DNA from: a virus
Length of the DNA: 55,468 nucleotides
IMG/VR virus record: IMGVR_UViG_3300044636_000539
Span: 1-55,468 of that record
Direction: 5' to 3' (one strand)
The notes under the pieces were generated by a model. That model was not told where the DNA came from. It did no database searches and saw only the letters and a program-made list of their open reading frames with translations. The stretch's first letter is position 1; each line of letters starts with the position of its first letter. Below are positions 48,201 to 55,177 of the stretch, piece by piece. A program made the position numbers and the translations under genes.

Positions 48201-51195
48201 TCTCTGTGAGGGATGCAGAATCGGTGATTTCGCCGGATGCAATACCGGCCACTGCATCCATGGCAGCGCGAGCTTTGGCGTTGATTCCGCTCTCTTGGCC
48301 TTTCGGCACGGTGCGAATCACGGCAGGCATCGCTTGGATGGACTCAGGAGCCGTAGGGTTGAAAGCCGCAATCGCAGCCTGAACGGCAGCCCTTTCTTCG
48401 GGAAGTGGTCCGGCGTAGGGATTTGTAGCTTCGGGAGCTTCGGGAGCTTCCGGCGCAATGTCTGGAGGCAAACCACCTGCACGGCGATCCATCCTGTCCT
48501 TCAAGGCTTGCATACCGCCACCCATGAGGCCAGAGGCAACGACAAGCTCAGGCAAGCCGGTGATAAAATCGCGCACTACATCATCAGGATTTCGCCCTTC
48601 CGCGTAGCCCTGTGCGAGCTGCGACATGGCCTCGTCAATGACCTCTTCGGGGATTTCATCAAGCGCACCTTTGGTGATAGCTTTCCCGCTGGACATAAAA
48701 CCGGCCACCATGGCGCGGACCGAAGCGCGGGCCTCGGGATTGTTGGCAAGAGCCGTGACACCACCGGGGAAGAGCTTTGTAAGTCCCGCCGTCATGGCTC
48801 CGGCTGCGAGCGATGCAGGCGCAGAGGCTTTCCATGCTTCCATGTGGCTTTTACCCTCGTTGCGAAGGGTGTTGTAAGCCTCACCGTAGAGCGAGCCTGC
48901 CGTTTGCGCCCCGCCAAAGATCATGCCACCTGCCATGGAACCAGTGGCGACCGTGGCAGCGACACCGGGAGCCATGCGGGCAATCGTGCCCGCAATGCTG
49001 CCGGCCAAGCCCGTGTTGGAGAGTTGCTCTTGGGTGTTGACCAGTGAGGCCGCGTTTTCGGCGTTTGCTGCCGCCAATTTAGACCAACCTTCTCCAGCCA
49101 CAGGAATGTTGCCCGTCAAAGCCGCAGTCGTGCCGAGAACTGCCTGCGTGACATCCATGAAGCCTGCCGTGACGTTGGAGGCGATCAAATCAGCCCATCG
49201 GCGGAAGAACGAACGCCCCTTCATTTGCTCCTGATACATCAAGGCTTGATCCACGGCATCCATGGCGGCGAATCCGTTCTTGCCGCCTACCTTTTGGTCC
49301 TCCTCAATCAAATGGTCGCGCCATTCGTTGAAATCAGTTCCAAAAGCTGATTGTTTCGCAAAGGCGGTAAGCAAGCCTTCGCCGTATTGGCGACGGTAGG
49401 ACGGCCAGAGCTTCATTGCCTCGGCCTTTTGTTCCGGCGTGCCGTCTGCGGCTTCGATGACTTTCTTGAATGCCTCCTCGTCACCGCCAAGGACAGGATT
49501 CGGAATGATGGCACCGTTTGGCAGCCTGCGAACCGGCTCCAGCATATCCGTAATGCCGAGCTTTTCGCGCAATGGCCGCGTCAATTCGGCGGACTTCTCG
49601 GCTTTCTCGGGGTCCAACGGACTCGACCAATCAAGTTGACGGCGAGTCTCCATGTAGTTTCGGGCCTCTTTCTCATCAAGTCCCATCTCTTTGACCTTGG
49701 CCTTGAAGTTTGCAGGCATGGAGGAAACGCCTCCAAGTTTGTCATATTCGGGATCGGTGGACTTGTCCGCTACCCAATCACGCATGGTCGCCGTGCCGAA
49801 GTCGCCAGCGCCGAACTGATTCCAGAGCTTTTCCAGATTGTCAGACTTTGCTTTCTGCGTCGTTTCGATTTTGGCGTTCAGCCCGTCCAGCTTGCCGGTG
49901 ATGTCCTGTTCCAGCGCCGTGAACGCGGCCTTGGCTTCGGGCGCATCTTCGCGGCCTGCATACTTGGTCCGAATCGCATCGGCCCGCTTATCGCTGTCGT
50001 CGAGGATGGCCTGATATTCCTTGCCCATGCCGGGCGCGACCTTCTCAAAGTCCTGATAGGCGGCTTCACGGGCTGCGGCTTGCTCGGCTTTCGCCTGCTC
50101 GTTGGCGGCCTTAGCTTGGGCGTTTATGGCCGTTGCGCTCTCGTTGAGCACCTTGGCCTGCTCCTGGATGCGCTGCTGTTTGGCCTGCCATTCGGGGCTG
50201 CGACTCTGCATCGCTTGGTTGAGCGCATTGATTTGCGGAATCACGTCCTTATGCCATTTTCCATCTGTACTCACGTCGGCGGCGCTGTGCGGAAGGCTCA
50301 TCAACCGCTCGTTCTCGGCCTCCAGTGCGTCAAATTTGGCCTGCTGTTGGGCCTGCTCGGCGTTGAACTGCTGAACTTCCTGCTCGTGCTGTGCGGCGCT
50401 TTGCTCGAACTCCACCGGATCAGCAATCAGCGGCTCCGGCGAGGGCGTTGGAGCTTCACCGCGCTTGATAGCGGCTTCGCGCTTCCGCAGGAGGGCCTCG
50501 CGCTCATCTTGGGCGGTGTCGAACTTGAGGGATTCCTTCTGCTTCTCAAACTTCGCGGTGTCGAGGTCAGCGAGGCGCTTCTTGACGTTTTCGATGGTGC
50601 CAACGGTGGCTTGCCGCTGCTCGGGAGTAAGGTCCAACTCCAAATCGTCGGCGGCTTTGAGGCGCTTCTCGTATTCCTCTTGAATGCCTTTGAGTTTACG
50701 GCGCTTTTCCTCGCGCTCCAACTCCTCGCGCTGTTGATTGCGCTGGATGCTCTTTTCGTTCTCGCGCAAAACGGCCTCATCGGCAGTCACCTTGTCGAGT
50801 TCAGTCTTTTGCCGCGCTTCCTCCTTCTTTTTAGCCTCCGCTTCTTGGAGTTTGCGTCCCTTCTCGGCTTTCGCGGCTGCAAATTCCTCGTCGGACTGGA
50901 GCGGCCTTGGCTCGCCGGTCACGCGGTCGAGGTGGTAGCGGCGACCTTGTGCCAATAGCTCATTGGTTCGCTGGGCATTTGCCAGCTTGCGCTCATCATC
51001 GGCCTGTTTGGCGGCATCCTCAATAGCTTTTTGCTCGGCATCCGCTGCGGCCTTGTTGGCGCGGGCTTGCTGCTCGTAGGCGTCACGCTCAATCCTGGCT
51101 AGCTGCGTTGCTCGGCTCGTGGATTGTCCGGCATTGGCACCGTAGAGGCGGCGGCGGGCTTCGGAGAGAGCGGAGGGCGAAAACGTGACGGGCAT
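36202..51195 (-). CDS. 4997-residue polyvalent megaprotein (probable ejection/internal virion protein)
   Basis: One uninterrupted frame. From N to C: coiled coils (about 1-450); a Gly/Ala-rich hydrophobic region able to enter membranes (about 665-790, AGGMIFGGAQTAGSLYGEAY); Pro/Lys linkers; a metallopeptidase-like domain with HEFIH at about 1763-1767; a MutS domain I-like module at about 2627-2730, with LVRLGDFYEAF carrying the mismatch-reading Phe2655-x-Glu2657; further polyvalent-associated domains, including NEPFYSKLAQVIEQKMPNR (from ~3344) and GTFIEEIQSDRHQAGRKK; and a C-terminal part with INGILSGPQTHVVN (~4328), GRFLVAQDAFAKTLIMHAES and a hydrophobic helix ALWFIVMGMS. Such multi-domain proteins are packaged and delivered with phage DNA to counter defences or prepare the cell. 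Local GC dips (for example near 40.2-40.3 kb) suggest domain shuffling. The overall role is inferred from architecture and position between portal and terminase. Confidence 0.88.
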   Translation of the reverse strand: MPVTFSPSALSEARRRLYGANAGQSTSRATQLARIERDAYEQQARANKAAADAEQKAIEDAAKQADDERKLANAQRTNELLAQGRRYHLDRVTGEPRPLQSDEEFAAAKAEKGRKLQEAEAKKKEEARQKTELDKVTADEAVLRENEKSIQRNQQREELEREEKRRKLKGIQEEYEKRLKAADDLELDLTPEQRQATVGTIENVKKRLADLDTAKFEKQKESLKFDTAQDEREALLRKREAAIKRGEAPTPSPEPLIADPVEFEQSAAQHEQEVQQFNAEQAQQQAKFDALEAENERLMSLPHSAADVSTDGKWHKDVIPQINALNQAMQSRSPEWQAKQQRIQEQAKVLNESATAINAQAKAANEQAKAEQAAAREAAYQDFEKVAPGMGKEYQAILDDSDKRADAIRTKYAGREDAPEAKAAFTALEQDITGKLDGLNAKIETTQKAKSDNLEKLWNQFGAGDFGTATMRDWVADKSTDPEYDKLGGVSSMPANFKAKVKEMGLDEKEARNYMETRRQLDWSSPLDPEKAEKSAELTRPLREKLGITDMLEPVRRLPNGAIIPNPVLGGDEEAFKKVIEAADGTPEQKAEAMKLWPSYRRQYGEGLLTAFAKQSAFGTDFNEWRDHLIEEDQKVGGKNGFAAMDAVDQALMYQEQMKGRSFFRRWADLIASNVTAGFMDVTQAVLGTTAALTGNIPVAGEGWSKLAAANAENAASLVNTQEQLSNTGLAGSIAGTIARMAPGVAATVATGSMAGGMIFGGAQTAGSLYGEAYNTLRNEGKSHMEAWKASAPASLAAGAMTAGLTKLFPGGVTALANNPEARASVRAMVAGFMSSGKAITKGALDEIPEEVIDEAMSQLAQGYAEGRNPDDVVRDFITGLPELVVASGLMGGGMQALKDRMDRRAGGLPPDIAPEAPEAPEATNPYAGPLPEERAAVQAAIAAFNPTAPESIQAMPAVIRTVPKGQESGINAKARAAMDAVAGIASGEITDSASLTETQMRALGVKLDKNRKLVPAGGANSPAPLIYTRTNKAGVDQIIITDEARDWLKGALPDLTIGQSEAERIQAINRPKPKPKPKQEMSGTRLRKLAQNRQNELTWKRDGKAGDAKTIATISRQLSKDEEAELEFLDKHLADNNTQAIADKYGVKLKSATTIISEPEAAATPAATPADPSEIHRKRNAERKSYIVRDADGDIDRQATKEKREAAAKAAGMTRDAWEDMQAALNVKANEDFFKALNKGDTVEWVDGNGNARTGRVEIQLDGSKVVRDTTEGNVAQDYLYTNLSGEFSMHADSLKVTPKQAKQPAPAPETAPKVQSGPSASEGAVEGASPDRQAKVAPTPGAAKAVATRPALGKAPPLQRKAIGKGMKGGSSYAEFATVDDADAFAYAAKLKAMQAKNVSPAKVKELGEAAKGIITRISKRLGISEQEARPVLSAYNVAVRTQAKAIREGESFYAPTLAEFMAGNENRPKAAQSNEKPAAVTIPSQTDTKADIPAAKTAPTAGETVINPGDTVTSDVYKSEGEIEIIGPEQPANKDHMSPWHKARTKGGRTFEIETRFINGHKPAKAAPAEVDTGLKTPEQWSKEKDVIILSADGWRSTYKLSAKDFNEPISEQEYLDRLSVSTIKPLKAGIDSLFPSPEISTDYKTTERPTPEYTIRQETGDALIQEAEKQFNAYIKKQKGPRKARAEKVRTIILKAIRKYNGHLPIRLMDGNMDMAFDRGAILINPTEAINRAVSDAAGDTDAEKESHAVLTARDLFYHEFIHRYVSTMIGDARVMDVWERLPEASKAAAERAYSLRVEARTGEAFRLSPRTGGHEYYRMMVELTLEGRMTEVTIGKGLAEKWQKILNDILAFLRDLERQFAGIPNESARKQLISDVQGDIKLVTDAIKAAKSISPDAEPAQATNAGAGSTSGKPVEGSSTTVANPVSINTEKESSGNDAAGWTVGDAATDANGNQFIVISPPNSQGFMQVMTEGGSTMPTNAKTMTKGEATVEAQEKALAQMVADHNARAAKFFFKNGKPRAGTPPEMTESMQAAGKRLEAWQKRLTFLKTPAVWRGKTRNGTPMLVLYRTGGGNFDVQIGPDKTSMEPAQVAKVSGMTRAEVDALPNDSTPPKKRERTDLDSPTVKIGDIIIDSQGSMGPVISFEGETPVMGMEGENEGDVEPQAAVGGWKLESPAPEVAKPTAEAPKAQEMDEGDAALGEAFAGLFASPTVKPLAQSDLPKDRRDAMMKAASTLIDLGLRKPEELAQRLDKLAPNGALRQYTRAFWRLMSGFDSTLEENPHWPTIYGELDQVSSRPPSVEGVIGAVPEQGAAPASGLISDEESARLDALTVNNKDRLDKLSANQLSQLNKELLRQPSSAKIDAILATEHPDDIKAALDVVTKSKADTPATAEAKVEEQVQVVAATEGQRDAKEIKKEIAEKLDAAIAAALENESPRAKELRTEIKGLEIAKKETTSAASSRNLTKQIGRLQKELDRETAVGTKSLTKGEIDGSIITIQIPGDGTFKVWNTAENLRNIRRRVSLIETDVKPDAPQRSEQDNRKQDAINLADGASERFGGPLAAIEWLKEQMSDSTDSVKEWYQSAIDILSKRKGDIAREEAEQSTPESESTSTAGVDESALNTPMMKQWRTLREPLDANTVLLVRLGDFYEAFGNDAKVLSEFAKVALTKRNGIPMAGIPHHSATSYIQKLVSAGKRVAIAEQVGDAKPGVPTEREVTSITPETKAEPATVADTEIIPPTSAQSTMMETLEAAVAKERAKTGDFNRAVYFHRLNGDPSVYVEKRNSTNQTADRDSLALARMDTEGKTSIMPRDEGRQVMAKIVEETASRDAAENARSKAAADKYRQSEYARTYRTSPSGIIVTRNSDGEWIERGTDRKLGRKKGDDSILSTLSGPNLALFEVVMEKSGGGIYWRGVNEAAEPESREEKPSDVQQEFMDSIKKDFTEFSATFRTSTGNVFDVIATKRTTNSQLTNRLAGMFSKLGKSDEVTEQARSFVDEWNRWHSITGNVSGREVMVRNAKDLAKSLPSAESRKVAPIQATPAAPKVSIPDLHAAFVTAKRQQGDTPRVSAVYAAAKSKNPDLTRQEFMQAVQSGVYAPLVTIQDGKMTLAPITDAEIMDAAENATETPETILEEWAATKEPLQSSPGGLSEAEVPIYENPKFLAAQEAEDTKEQNRIAAGYFRNFLDRVKSRGWQRGDTYHSAFSRAKIIKTGRSRISNSTYFTVLAEPTEQGPNAEVWADREGLSWDRDEDTGKLTVTFDVRVSDHEATDSAATHADIEFDVEKINSGDVSWLDLSDTFFPELNELVEEKYFGNPESSRADGVEEPLQASPTVRNEPFYSKLAQVIEQKMPNRADVATIKGLITNPQTGIKAEELKWSGILPWIEAQASPITKQAVLEYLATDGAVRLEEVRMGGKLGNRYDPELVRQINEVTRQMRIYREDAANVYGEDRSKWPTEVRNGPEITRLKNEHERLIRMRDDKAEVTDTKFSQHQLSGGENYREVVLAMPIARRGMSDAAAAYYETFVRRGGEPKWADLSEAQRLQIITETPAEAYNEPPEYTSSHFPDVPNYVAHMRVNDRTDAEGQAGTFIEEIQSDRHQAGRKKGYQGEVDYNDTFEIKYEPSNNQFIGDWVVIRKSTGKPISTQNTENEAIEYAKDWASKLDNIANARIPDAPFRTTWPLQMFKRALADAVAAGKQWIGWTTGETQAERFDLSKQVDSLNIRKQQDGLWSVIGIKGGSETVSQAGLSDSKLADTVGKELAEKAIADMPGMGYRVYSGDELKVGGQGMKGFYDTILPKEIGKYVKQWGAGVVNGEIEDLESLKKYVSSYSAWLEYVDPDALTSRDEFYAMSEADKLAAIPRDGDFKTTPIWRVDITPQMRTSVDAGQALFATPTVKEGDTGKKPRRNVANQASNLPGARDAWDKLSQTYEDKELETASYQKIEAAVDEVIAEQAGFDRLYNQIVGKMREGIVLSLEEDIARRMIARVLWIDGNDNPASRTKAKLLFMADMREASETARKLGSRVDKVETPQQRLDNAMRNILSPSSKTVRERLVNVWSGAEKLAAIKELKRRLASTQDTLQRERAQRELEKAQARKDQNEVMEELAREDDAKVDAILKRNGLTQTDLFLSVDDRFAMQEAILGLARVHLSQQSAAHKKAIEMSVRGYSDNAIAKETGLTVAEVSNTAEHFRNVVAKQLTAKEVGKGNTFSKFIQWGKRIISEMGGPLRASPTAPLGGMVAKGTPSAAAVAAQIQAILNASIPTKGQRNAMSLHAATAKGKNGQNVKVFVPYNPADWKQVYRVARELSTREATRLDKAYEYWINGILSGPQTHVVNTASNLLSTAWAYGPQWFSEATANVAIRNPNAPQFGEFRHVWAGFFKGIMPALRNFALAWDTEADPVEHQYLDKPVTVMFQGGNLDKVGGIRPSIGGTLGRYVRVPGRFLVAQDAFAKTLIMHAESAAMAYRLGKKQGLAGAALTNFMASQIATHGSESWQHAFEKAVELTFQDENDVTKAVEGVTNALKRAKFVGGLMRYLLPFVRTPTNIYRAGIRKAGGSAGMLLYRLGKSGYYAIKGDKNEFRSYREGAMVKDVSESVMATALWFIVMGMSEGDDDDNQKAIEITGSRPFGVANAGERASQLRQEGGSNLIIIRKNPLTGEKLDKPIQFAYGRYEPIALALSTLVDGAREFKEWTRFQPENRTTDKLAGSMMRHVLAQAKEKTFLQGVSGVLQFIEDAGSNNFSGKDILMKNLMNGAIPNLIRQPYRLSQDEIADAKKAESELSRSLGIGQPKVNEAGQPVQRGGNAVTRVLFPVASKPSTELFDAALKKWNTANPDQQWNPDPLTKADLYVYGPKVDGKMQQVPLKDPAKITKFEQEIGQKFSDYAGRKLMAAGWRPGKPVTPQMIDAIKEVRTNAIKSVRGSMGREERFGTTTPAAAPSTPPAKPSPAPTMPIPSTPPRPASSVDDAAERAKARLIEARKNLRYGVKN

Positions 51196-51293
51196 GGTGG
51201 TAATGCTGGCTGAAAGGGATCGTGATCCATCGCAGCGGCCTTGGCCTGCCTCGCTGGTTGTGTGACTAGACGCTCACACGGGCGGTTGAAGGA

Positions 51294-52169
51294 TTAGAAG
51301 CCGCGAGACTTGTTCGGCATGTACTTTGGCCTGAACATCATTTCGCGATCTTTTTTCCGCTTGTCTGCGGCTTCTTCGGCGAGTTCTTGAGCGCGGCTTT
51401 TGCCGGTCATCACAGAACGGTTAGCTGGATTGCTCACATAGGAATCAATCGCTCGCGTTTTAGGCGCTGGTGTAGGCTCCGGCTTGGCTCGATCCGTGAA
51501 AAGCAGATGCGGAGCGACCAGCTTTGGCTCCGGTTTGCTGGCTGGTTTTGGCTTTGGTGTTGGAGTGCGAACGGGTGACGAGTGTGTCGCGGCTGGCATC
51601 GCGTCCTCCTTGCGCATTTCGGGCTTTTTCTCCGGCATGGCGGGCGCATTGCCAGATTTCTCGGCTTCATAGCGAGCACGAGCTTTAGCCCGATCAGCGG
51701 CGGCAGCCTCGGCGGCACTCATTGGAGCAGGAGGCTTGCCAGTGCCAAACGCGGCAACACTTGCGGCGTTTTTGGCTGACATATCCATTGTCCTACGGGC
51801 CTGCCTGCGAGCTTGAGCTTTAGCGCGGTCCATAGCGTCCAGCTCTGCGCCGGATGCCCATTTGCTGCCACCTCCTGCGGTTGGGACGAGTTGGCCTTGG
51901 CGTTTTGGCGCGGATGGCTGCGATTGACTCGCTCCACCTCCCGCTGCGGCCATACCGCGTGCGGCTGCGGATTCCTGCTCGGCACGATCTTGGCGAATTG
52001 CCTCTTTTTCAGCCTCTTCGCGCATGTTGTAACGACGCTCCGAGAGTGGACCCTGCGAAGGTCCGCCCATGTAACGCCGGGCTTTCACGCCGCCGATCTT
52101 GCTTCCGCGAAACGGCTCTCCGAATGCGTTGAGGCGCTGGTATTGCTGGAGTTGGCGTGGCTGTGGCAT
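51294..52169 (-). CDS. Probable virion protein, Ala/Lys/Pro-rich
   Basis: The 291-residue product is disordered-looking: Gln-rich start, many Ala/Arg/Lys helices (ELDAMDRAKAQARRQARRTM, AAAADRAKARARYEAEKSG), a Lys-Pro linker (TPKPKPASKPEPKL) and a basic end (MFRPKYMPNKSRGF). It lies between the megaprotein and terminase, next to another protein of similar character. It may be an internal or head-associated protein. I recognise no domain, so this rests on composition and place. Confidence 0.65.
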   Translation of the reverse strand: MPQPRQLQQYQRLNAFGEPFRGSKIGGVKARRYMGGPSQGPLSERRYNMREEAEKEAIRQDRAEQESAAARGMAAAGGGASQSQPSAPKRQGQLVPTAGGGSKWASGAELDAMDRAKAQARRQARRTMDMSAKNAASVAAFGTGKPPAPMSAAEAAAADRAKARARYEAEKSGNAPAMPEKKPEMRKEDAMPAATHSSPVRTPTPKPKPASKPEPKLVAPHLLFTDRAKPEPTPAPKTRAIDSYVSNPANRSVMTGKSRAQELAEEAADKRKKDREMMFRPKYMPNKSRGF

Positions 52170-52174
52170 GGTGA

Positions 52175-52639
52175 TTAGAGGTAGAGGACACCGTTACGGA
52201 AACCAATCTCGCGGTTGGCAAAGGAGGCATTGGCCGCCTTCGCTTCCATCTCCTGCTTTTTGGCCTCGTCGGCATCGAAGGCGGTGTAGGCAGCCTTTTT
52301 GCGGGCTTCGACTCGCGCTTTGGAGTTCGCGGCATCCAGACCGCTTCCACCGGGCGAAAACAGGCCACGGCGACGATAACGACCACCACCTGCTCGCGTT
52401 CCTTCGCGGTTCAGCATCGCGTTTTGGTTCTGGCGCATGGCTGTAGCCTCGTTGCGCCGGGCAAGCTCATCTTGGGCGGAGGCGTCGATGCTGGCATCAA
52501 TCGCGGCCAGTGACGTTTTCCGGCGCGTGTCAGCCATTGCAGCGGACCCGGCCTGCCATTGGGCTAGCCGCGTGTCGTTGTAGGGCTGAAACGAGGCCGG
52601 TTGATAGGCGGGCATGGCGTATTGACCTTGGATGGGCAT
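52175..52639 (-). CDS. Small probable virion protein
   Basis: The 154-residue product starts with an aromatic/Gln-rich segment (QGQYAMPAYQPASFQPYNDT), then Ala/Lys/Glu helices (ARVEARKKAAYTAFDADEAK), and ends IGFRNGVLYL. It has 5 bp to the next gene downstream and about 30 bp to terminase. It resembles the small scaffold or connector accessory proteins found after terminase, but I cannot name it. Confidence 0.65.
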   Translation of the reverse strand: MPIQGQYAMPAYQPASFQPYNDTRLAQWQAGSAAMADTRRKTSLAAIDASIDASAQDELARRNEATAMRQNQNAMLNREGTRAGGGRYRRRGLFSPGGSGLDAANSKARVEARKKAAYTAFDADEAKKQEMEAKAANASFANREIGFRNGVLYL

Positions 52640-52669
52640 AAAAAGCAGCGGTGAAGGTTTGAGCAGTGT

Positions 52670-54496
52670 TCAGGACAACATGCTTCTACCGCTCCCGTTG
52701 TCAAACATCCCGCGTGAACCGCCCGCGAAAAAGTCGTTTACGCCGGAAACGCCGTCTTGGCGGATCACAACCGGCGTGTTTCGCGTCATCCGGGTAGCGG
52801 CTGGCATGCACAAGAGGGCTATAACGCTCATCATCACCCAGTCATCGTGATACCCGCCAGCGGCCTCTTTTCGGCCTGATGCGAGCGTGATGAAATTGGC
52901 GTATTCCTCAACCAATCGCGGACACGGGGCTTCAAATTCCTGCTCACGCACATACATCTGAGCGTTGGAAATCATCTGCTCACGGGTTCGCTCGTTGGTC
53001 AGGAATCCACGTTTGCGGACCTGCTTACCCTCACCCACCCGGCGCTCTTCCATGCTCTGCTCGCGCTGAAACACGTTCTGGACGCCCTTGGTTTCCAGTA
53101 GGGCGATGATCCCGAAGGCGCTGTTGACCTCCGGCACGACGAGACATTCGCCGTACCAGCGGTAAAGCTCGCCGATCCAGTCAGCGAGGATGTCGATATT
53201 GACGCGGCACTCGGGGCGGATGGCGCAGACCATCTTAGCCCTGTGGTGCCGCCCGTTTTCGTCCACAAATGGAGCACGCCAGACCGCTACGGCGTGGCAG
53301 TCCTGCTCTTTCTTGCCTGCGGACTGCTCACCCTCCATGAAGTCGGCGGCGATGAGGTAGCTTCTGCCCACCATCGGGCGCTCCCAAAGCCTGAACGTGG
53401 CCTCGGTGATACTGGTTTCTGTCCAAATGCCATTTTGGAAGCGCCCCGTTGTCGGCAGATCGTTCTCACTCTGCCGTTTCAGGGCCTCCACGCCGTCAGG
53501 GTCGAACACCTGGACGCCGGACGAAACGAAAGCGATGTCCATGTCAGAGGGGTATTCTTGATCGAATTTGTCTTCATCGCCGCTGAAATTCGGCTCGATG
53601 AGCTTCCGTCGCCTCCACGCCAACCGTCCCGGCGTGATCTTGACTGGTCCATACTTCTCAATCAGCCGCGTTTCCCGTTCTGTCAGGCTGTCGAGAATCA
53701 TTCCGGCCTCGCGTTGAGTGATGCGCTTGGTGTCGTCGTAATCGGCGTTCTCAAACCACGCCGCAAAGCACTTGATGTAACCGTTTCCGCGTAACCCGCT
53801 CACCCATTGCGCCAGTGTGACAGCCTTCTGGTAGGTCTTGTAATACACGCCCTGCTTCCCGTTCGCGGTGGATTCAAGAGCGATCCACGTTCCCGGAAGG
53901 TCCGGCACCGAGTTGGCGATGGACTGGAATACCGCCTCGCCTGTGCTTTGCCCCTTGCTCTTGTAGTGCGCCGTTTCCGACGAGATGAGCACCTGCGGCG
54001 TTCCGCCCTGGCCTGCGCGGGGATCGTTCGCTGTTTCCTCCCAAAGCTGTGTTCCGTGACCGAATTTTCGCGGGAAGCCGTCGCACGAGACTTTATTCCC
54101 CCACCTGTGATCCCCAAACTTATCCTCTTTGTGGGCAATTTCCCACATGTTCAGGAGGCGCGGCGTTGTCTTGAGGTCATCCCCGATGATGGCGACCTCG
54201 ATAGGGTAGTTTCGGCCCATCCAGTAGGCCCGGTTCATGTGGTAGCGGCTGGAGCCATCCTGCCGGACCTTCACGGCCAGCGTTCGCATCGGCACCTTGT
54301 CGGCCTGCTGCTGCTCCAGCGCGGTTTCGAGCCTGTCCTGGAGCGGCGTCATCACCGGGAAATCGAGGTTTCCGTCCTCGCCGAAAGCGTTTTTCAGGGG
54401 GATTCGGCAGCATCCTTGCCACCAGTAGCGAAACGAATGCCTTCCAGCCGCGATGTGAATGCGCTCGACTTCCTCTTGCTGTGCTTTGTCGCTCAT
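52670..54496 (-). CDS. terL: Terminase large subunit
   Basis: The 608-residue product has an ATPase N-terminal half and an RNase H-like nuclease C-terminal half. The ATPase region reads LAVKVRQDGSSRYHMNRAYW (P-loop variant without the classical GKS/T), PQVLISSETAHYKS (Walker B-like with ETAH) and TWIALESTANG (coupling). The nuclease has LIAADFMEGE (Asp) and YHDDWVMMSVIAL (Asp pair near the C-end). It pumps and cuts DNA during packaging. It overlaps the small subunit by 4 bp (ATGA). The ends of the packaged DNA cannot be deduced from this window. Confidence 0.88.
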   Translation of the reverse strand: MSDKAQQEEVERIHIAAGRHSFRYWWQGCCRIPLKNAFGEDGNLDFPVMTPLQDRLETALEQQQADKVPMRTLAVKVRQDGSSRYHMNRAYWMGRNYPIEVAIIGDDLKTTPRLLNMWEIAHKEDKFGDHRWGNKVSCDGFPRKFGHGTQLWEETANDPRAGQGGTPQVLISSETAHYKSKGQSTGEAVFQSIANSVPDLPGTWIALESTANGKQGVYYKTYQKAVTLAQWVSGLRGNGYIKCFAAWFENADYDDTKRITQREAGMILDSLTERETRLIEKYGPVKITPGRLAWRRRKLIEPNFSGDEDKFDQEYPSDMDIAFVSSGVQVFDPDGVEALKRQSENDLPTTGRFQNGIWTETSITEATFRLWERPMVGRSYLIAADFMEGEQSAGKKEQDCHAVAVWRAPFVDENGRHHRAKMVCAIRPECRVNIDILADWIGELYRWYGECLVVPEVNSAFGIIALLETKGVQNVFQREQSMEERRVGEGKQVRKRGFLTNERTREQMISNAQMYVREQEFEAPCPRLVEEYANFITLASGRKEAAGGYHDDWVMMSVIALLCMPAATRMTRNTPVVIRQDGVSGVNDFFAGGSRGMFDNGSGRSMLS

Positions 54497-54957
54497 GCGG
54501 TCGTGACGCCTGCTAGTTTTAGGATGCTCGCGAGGTCCACACCCTTACCAAGTAGCCGCTCCATGGCCTTCTTGGGCGGTTCATAGCCCACCATGACGTT
54601 GACCTCTTCCGGCGCATACCACGCGGAGGCTTTGCCCACCTTGTCGAGAGCGTTCTGAGCGGCTGAAAAGTCCTCCGCATTCTCGGCTTTGTCAGCGATT
54701 GTCACAAGGCGGTTAAGCCATTTCTCCTTCGTGAGGTCGAATTTCTTGTCCGCCGCTGCCGCTACCTTGCCCCGCAATTCCTCAATCCTTGCCTTTACCT
54801 TGCTGTCTCCGGCAAGTTTGGACGCCTTTGGATCAATCGACAACGCGGACCCGTTTGGGTCTTTGGCAACATGGGCGCGATACGCCTGAGCAGCGGGCAC
54901 GTTAAGGGCCACGTCCTGCGCAAATGCTTCATATTTCGGGTTCTCCAATGCTGGCAT
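54493..54957 (-). CDS. terS: Terminase small subunit
   Basis: The 154-residue product begins MPALENPKYEAFAQDVALNVPAAQAYRA (start at the ATG at 54957; the frame extends upstream). This is the usual N-terminal helix-turn-helix of small terminases, followed by an acidic/helical oligomerisation part (KVKARIEELRGKVAAAADKK, LVTIADKAENAEDFSAAQNAL). It recognises the packaging site and recruits the large subunit. It directly precedes terL with an ATGA overlap, the normal gene order. Confidence 0.82.
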   Translation of the reverse strand: MPALENPKYEAFAQDVALNVPAAQAYRAHVAKDPNGSALSIDPKASKLAGDSKVKARIEELRGKVAAAADKKFDLTKEKWLNRLVTIADKAENAEDFSAAQNALDKVGKASAWYAPEEVNVMVGYEPPKKAMERLLGKGVDLASILKLAGVTTA

Positions 54958-55002
54958 TCGGCACTGTTCATCCGAGCCAGAAAGAGGCAAGCGGGAATTA
55001 CT

Positions 55003-55033
55003 ATGATACTTTTGAGGCGTGTTTTCTGGTCAA
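55003..55033 (-). promoter_or_regulatory. Candidate leftward promoter for the terminase block
   Basis: On the minus strand TTGACC (55033-55028) and TATCAT (55008-55003) are spaced by 19 bases. Both boxes match five of six consensus bases, but the spacing is wider than ideal. They lie 46 bases before the small-terminase ATG, in the only gap between the leftward late genes and the rightward gene at 55178. Confidence 0.45.
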
Positions 55034-55100
55034 ACGCCGCGTTTTTGGTGCCTCACTGATCTTTTTGTGACCAATTCCGCCTATTTCCTCAAAATTCAAT

Positions 55101-55128
55101 TTGCACGATACGGGCTTGCTTGTATGCT
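55101..55128 (+). promoter_or_regulatory. Candidate rightward promoter for the right-edge gene
   Basis: TTGCAC (55101-55106) and TATGCT (55123-55128) are spaced by 16 bases, about 50 bases before the ATG at 55178. Matches are moderate (three and four of six), so this is weak evidence, but it is the best pair in the divergent gap. Confidence 0.3.
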
Positions 55129-55177
55129 GTCCGTGCTCACCACGAGCGCAACATCAACAAACTAACGACCTAACACC

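Noticed and set aside
47920-49047. A 375-codon plus-strand frame
   Set aside because: Antisense shadow of the megaprotein with no family resemblance.
49351-50958. A 535-codon plus-strand frame opposite the megaprotein start
   Set aside because: It lies antisense to a coiled-coil coding region, has skewed Leu/Arg/Phe/Val-rich composition typical of complement reading, no domain, and no start context.
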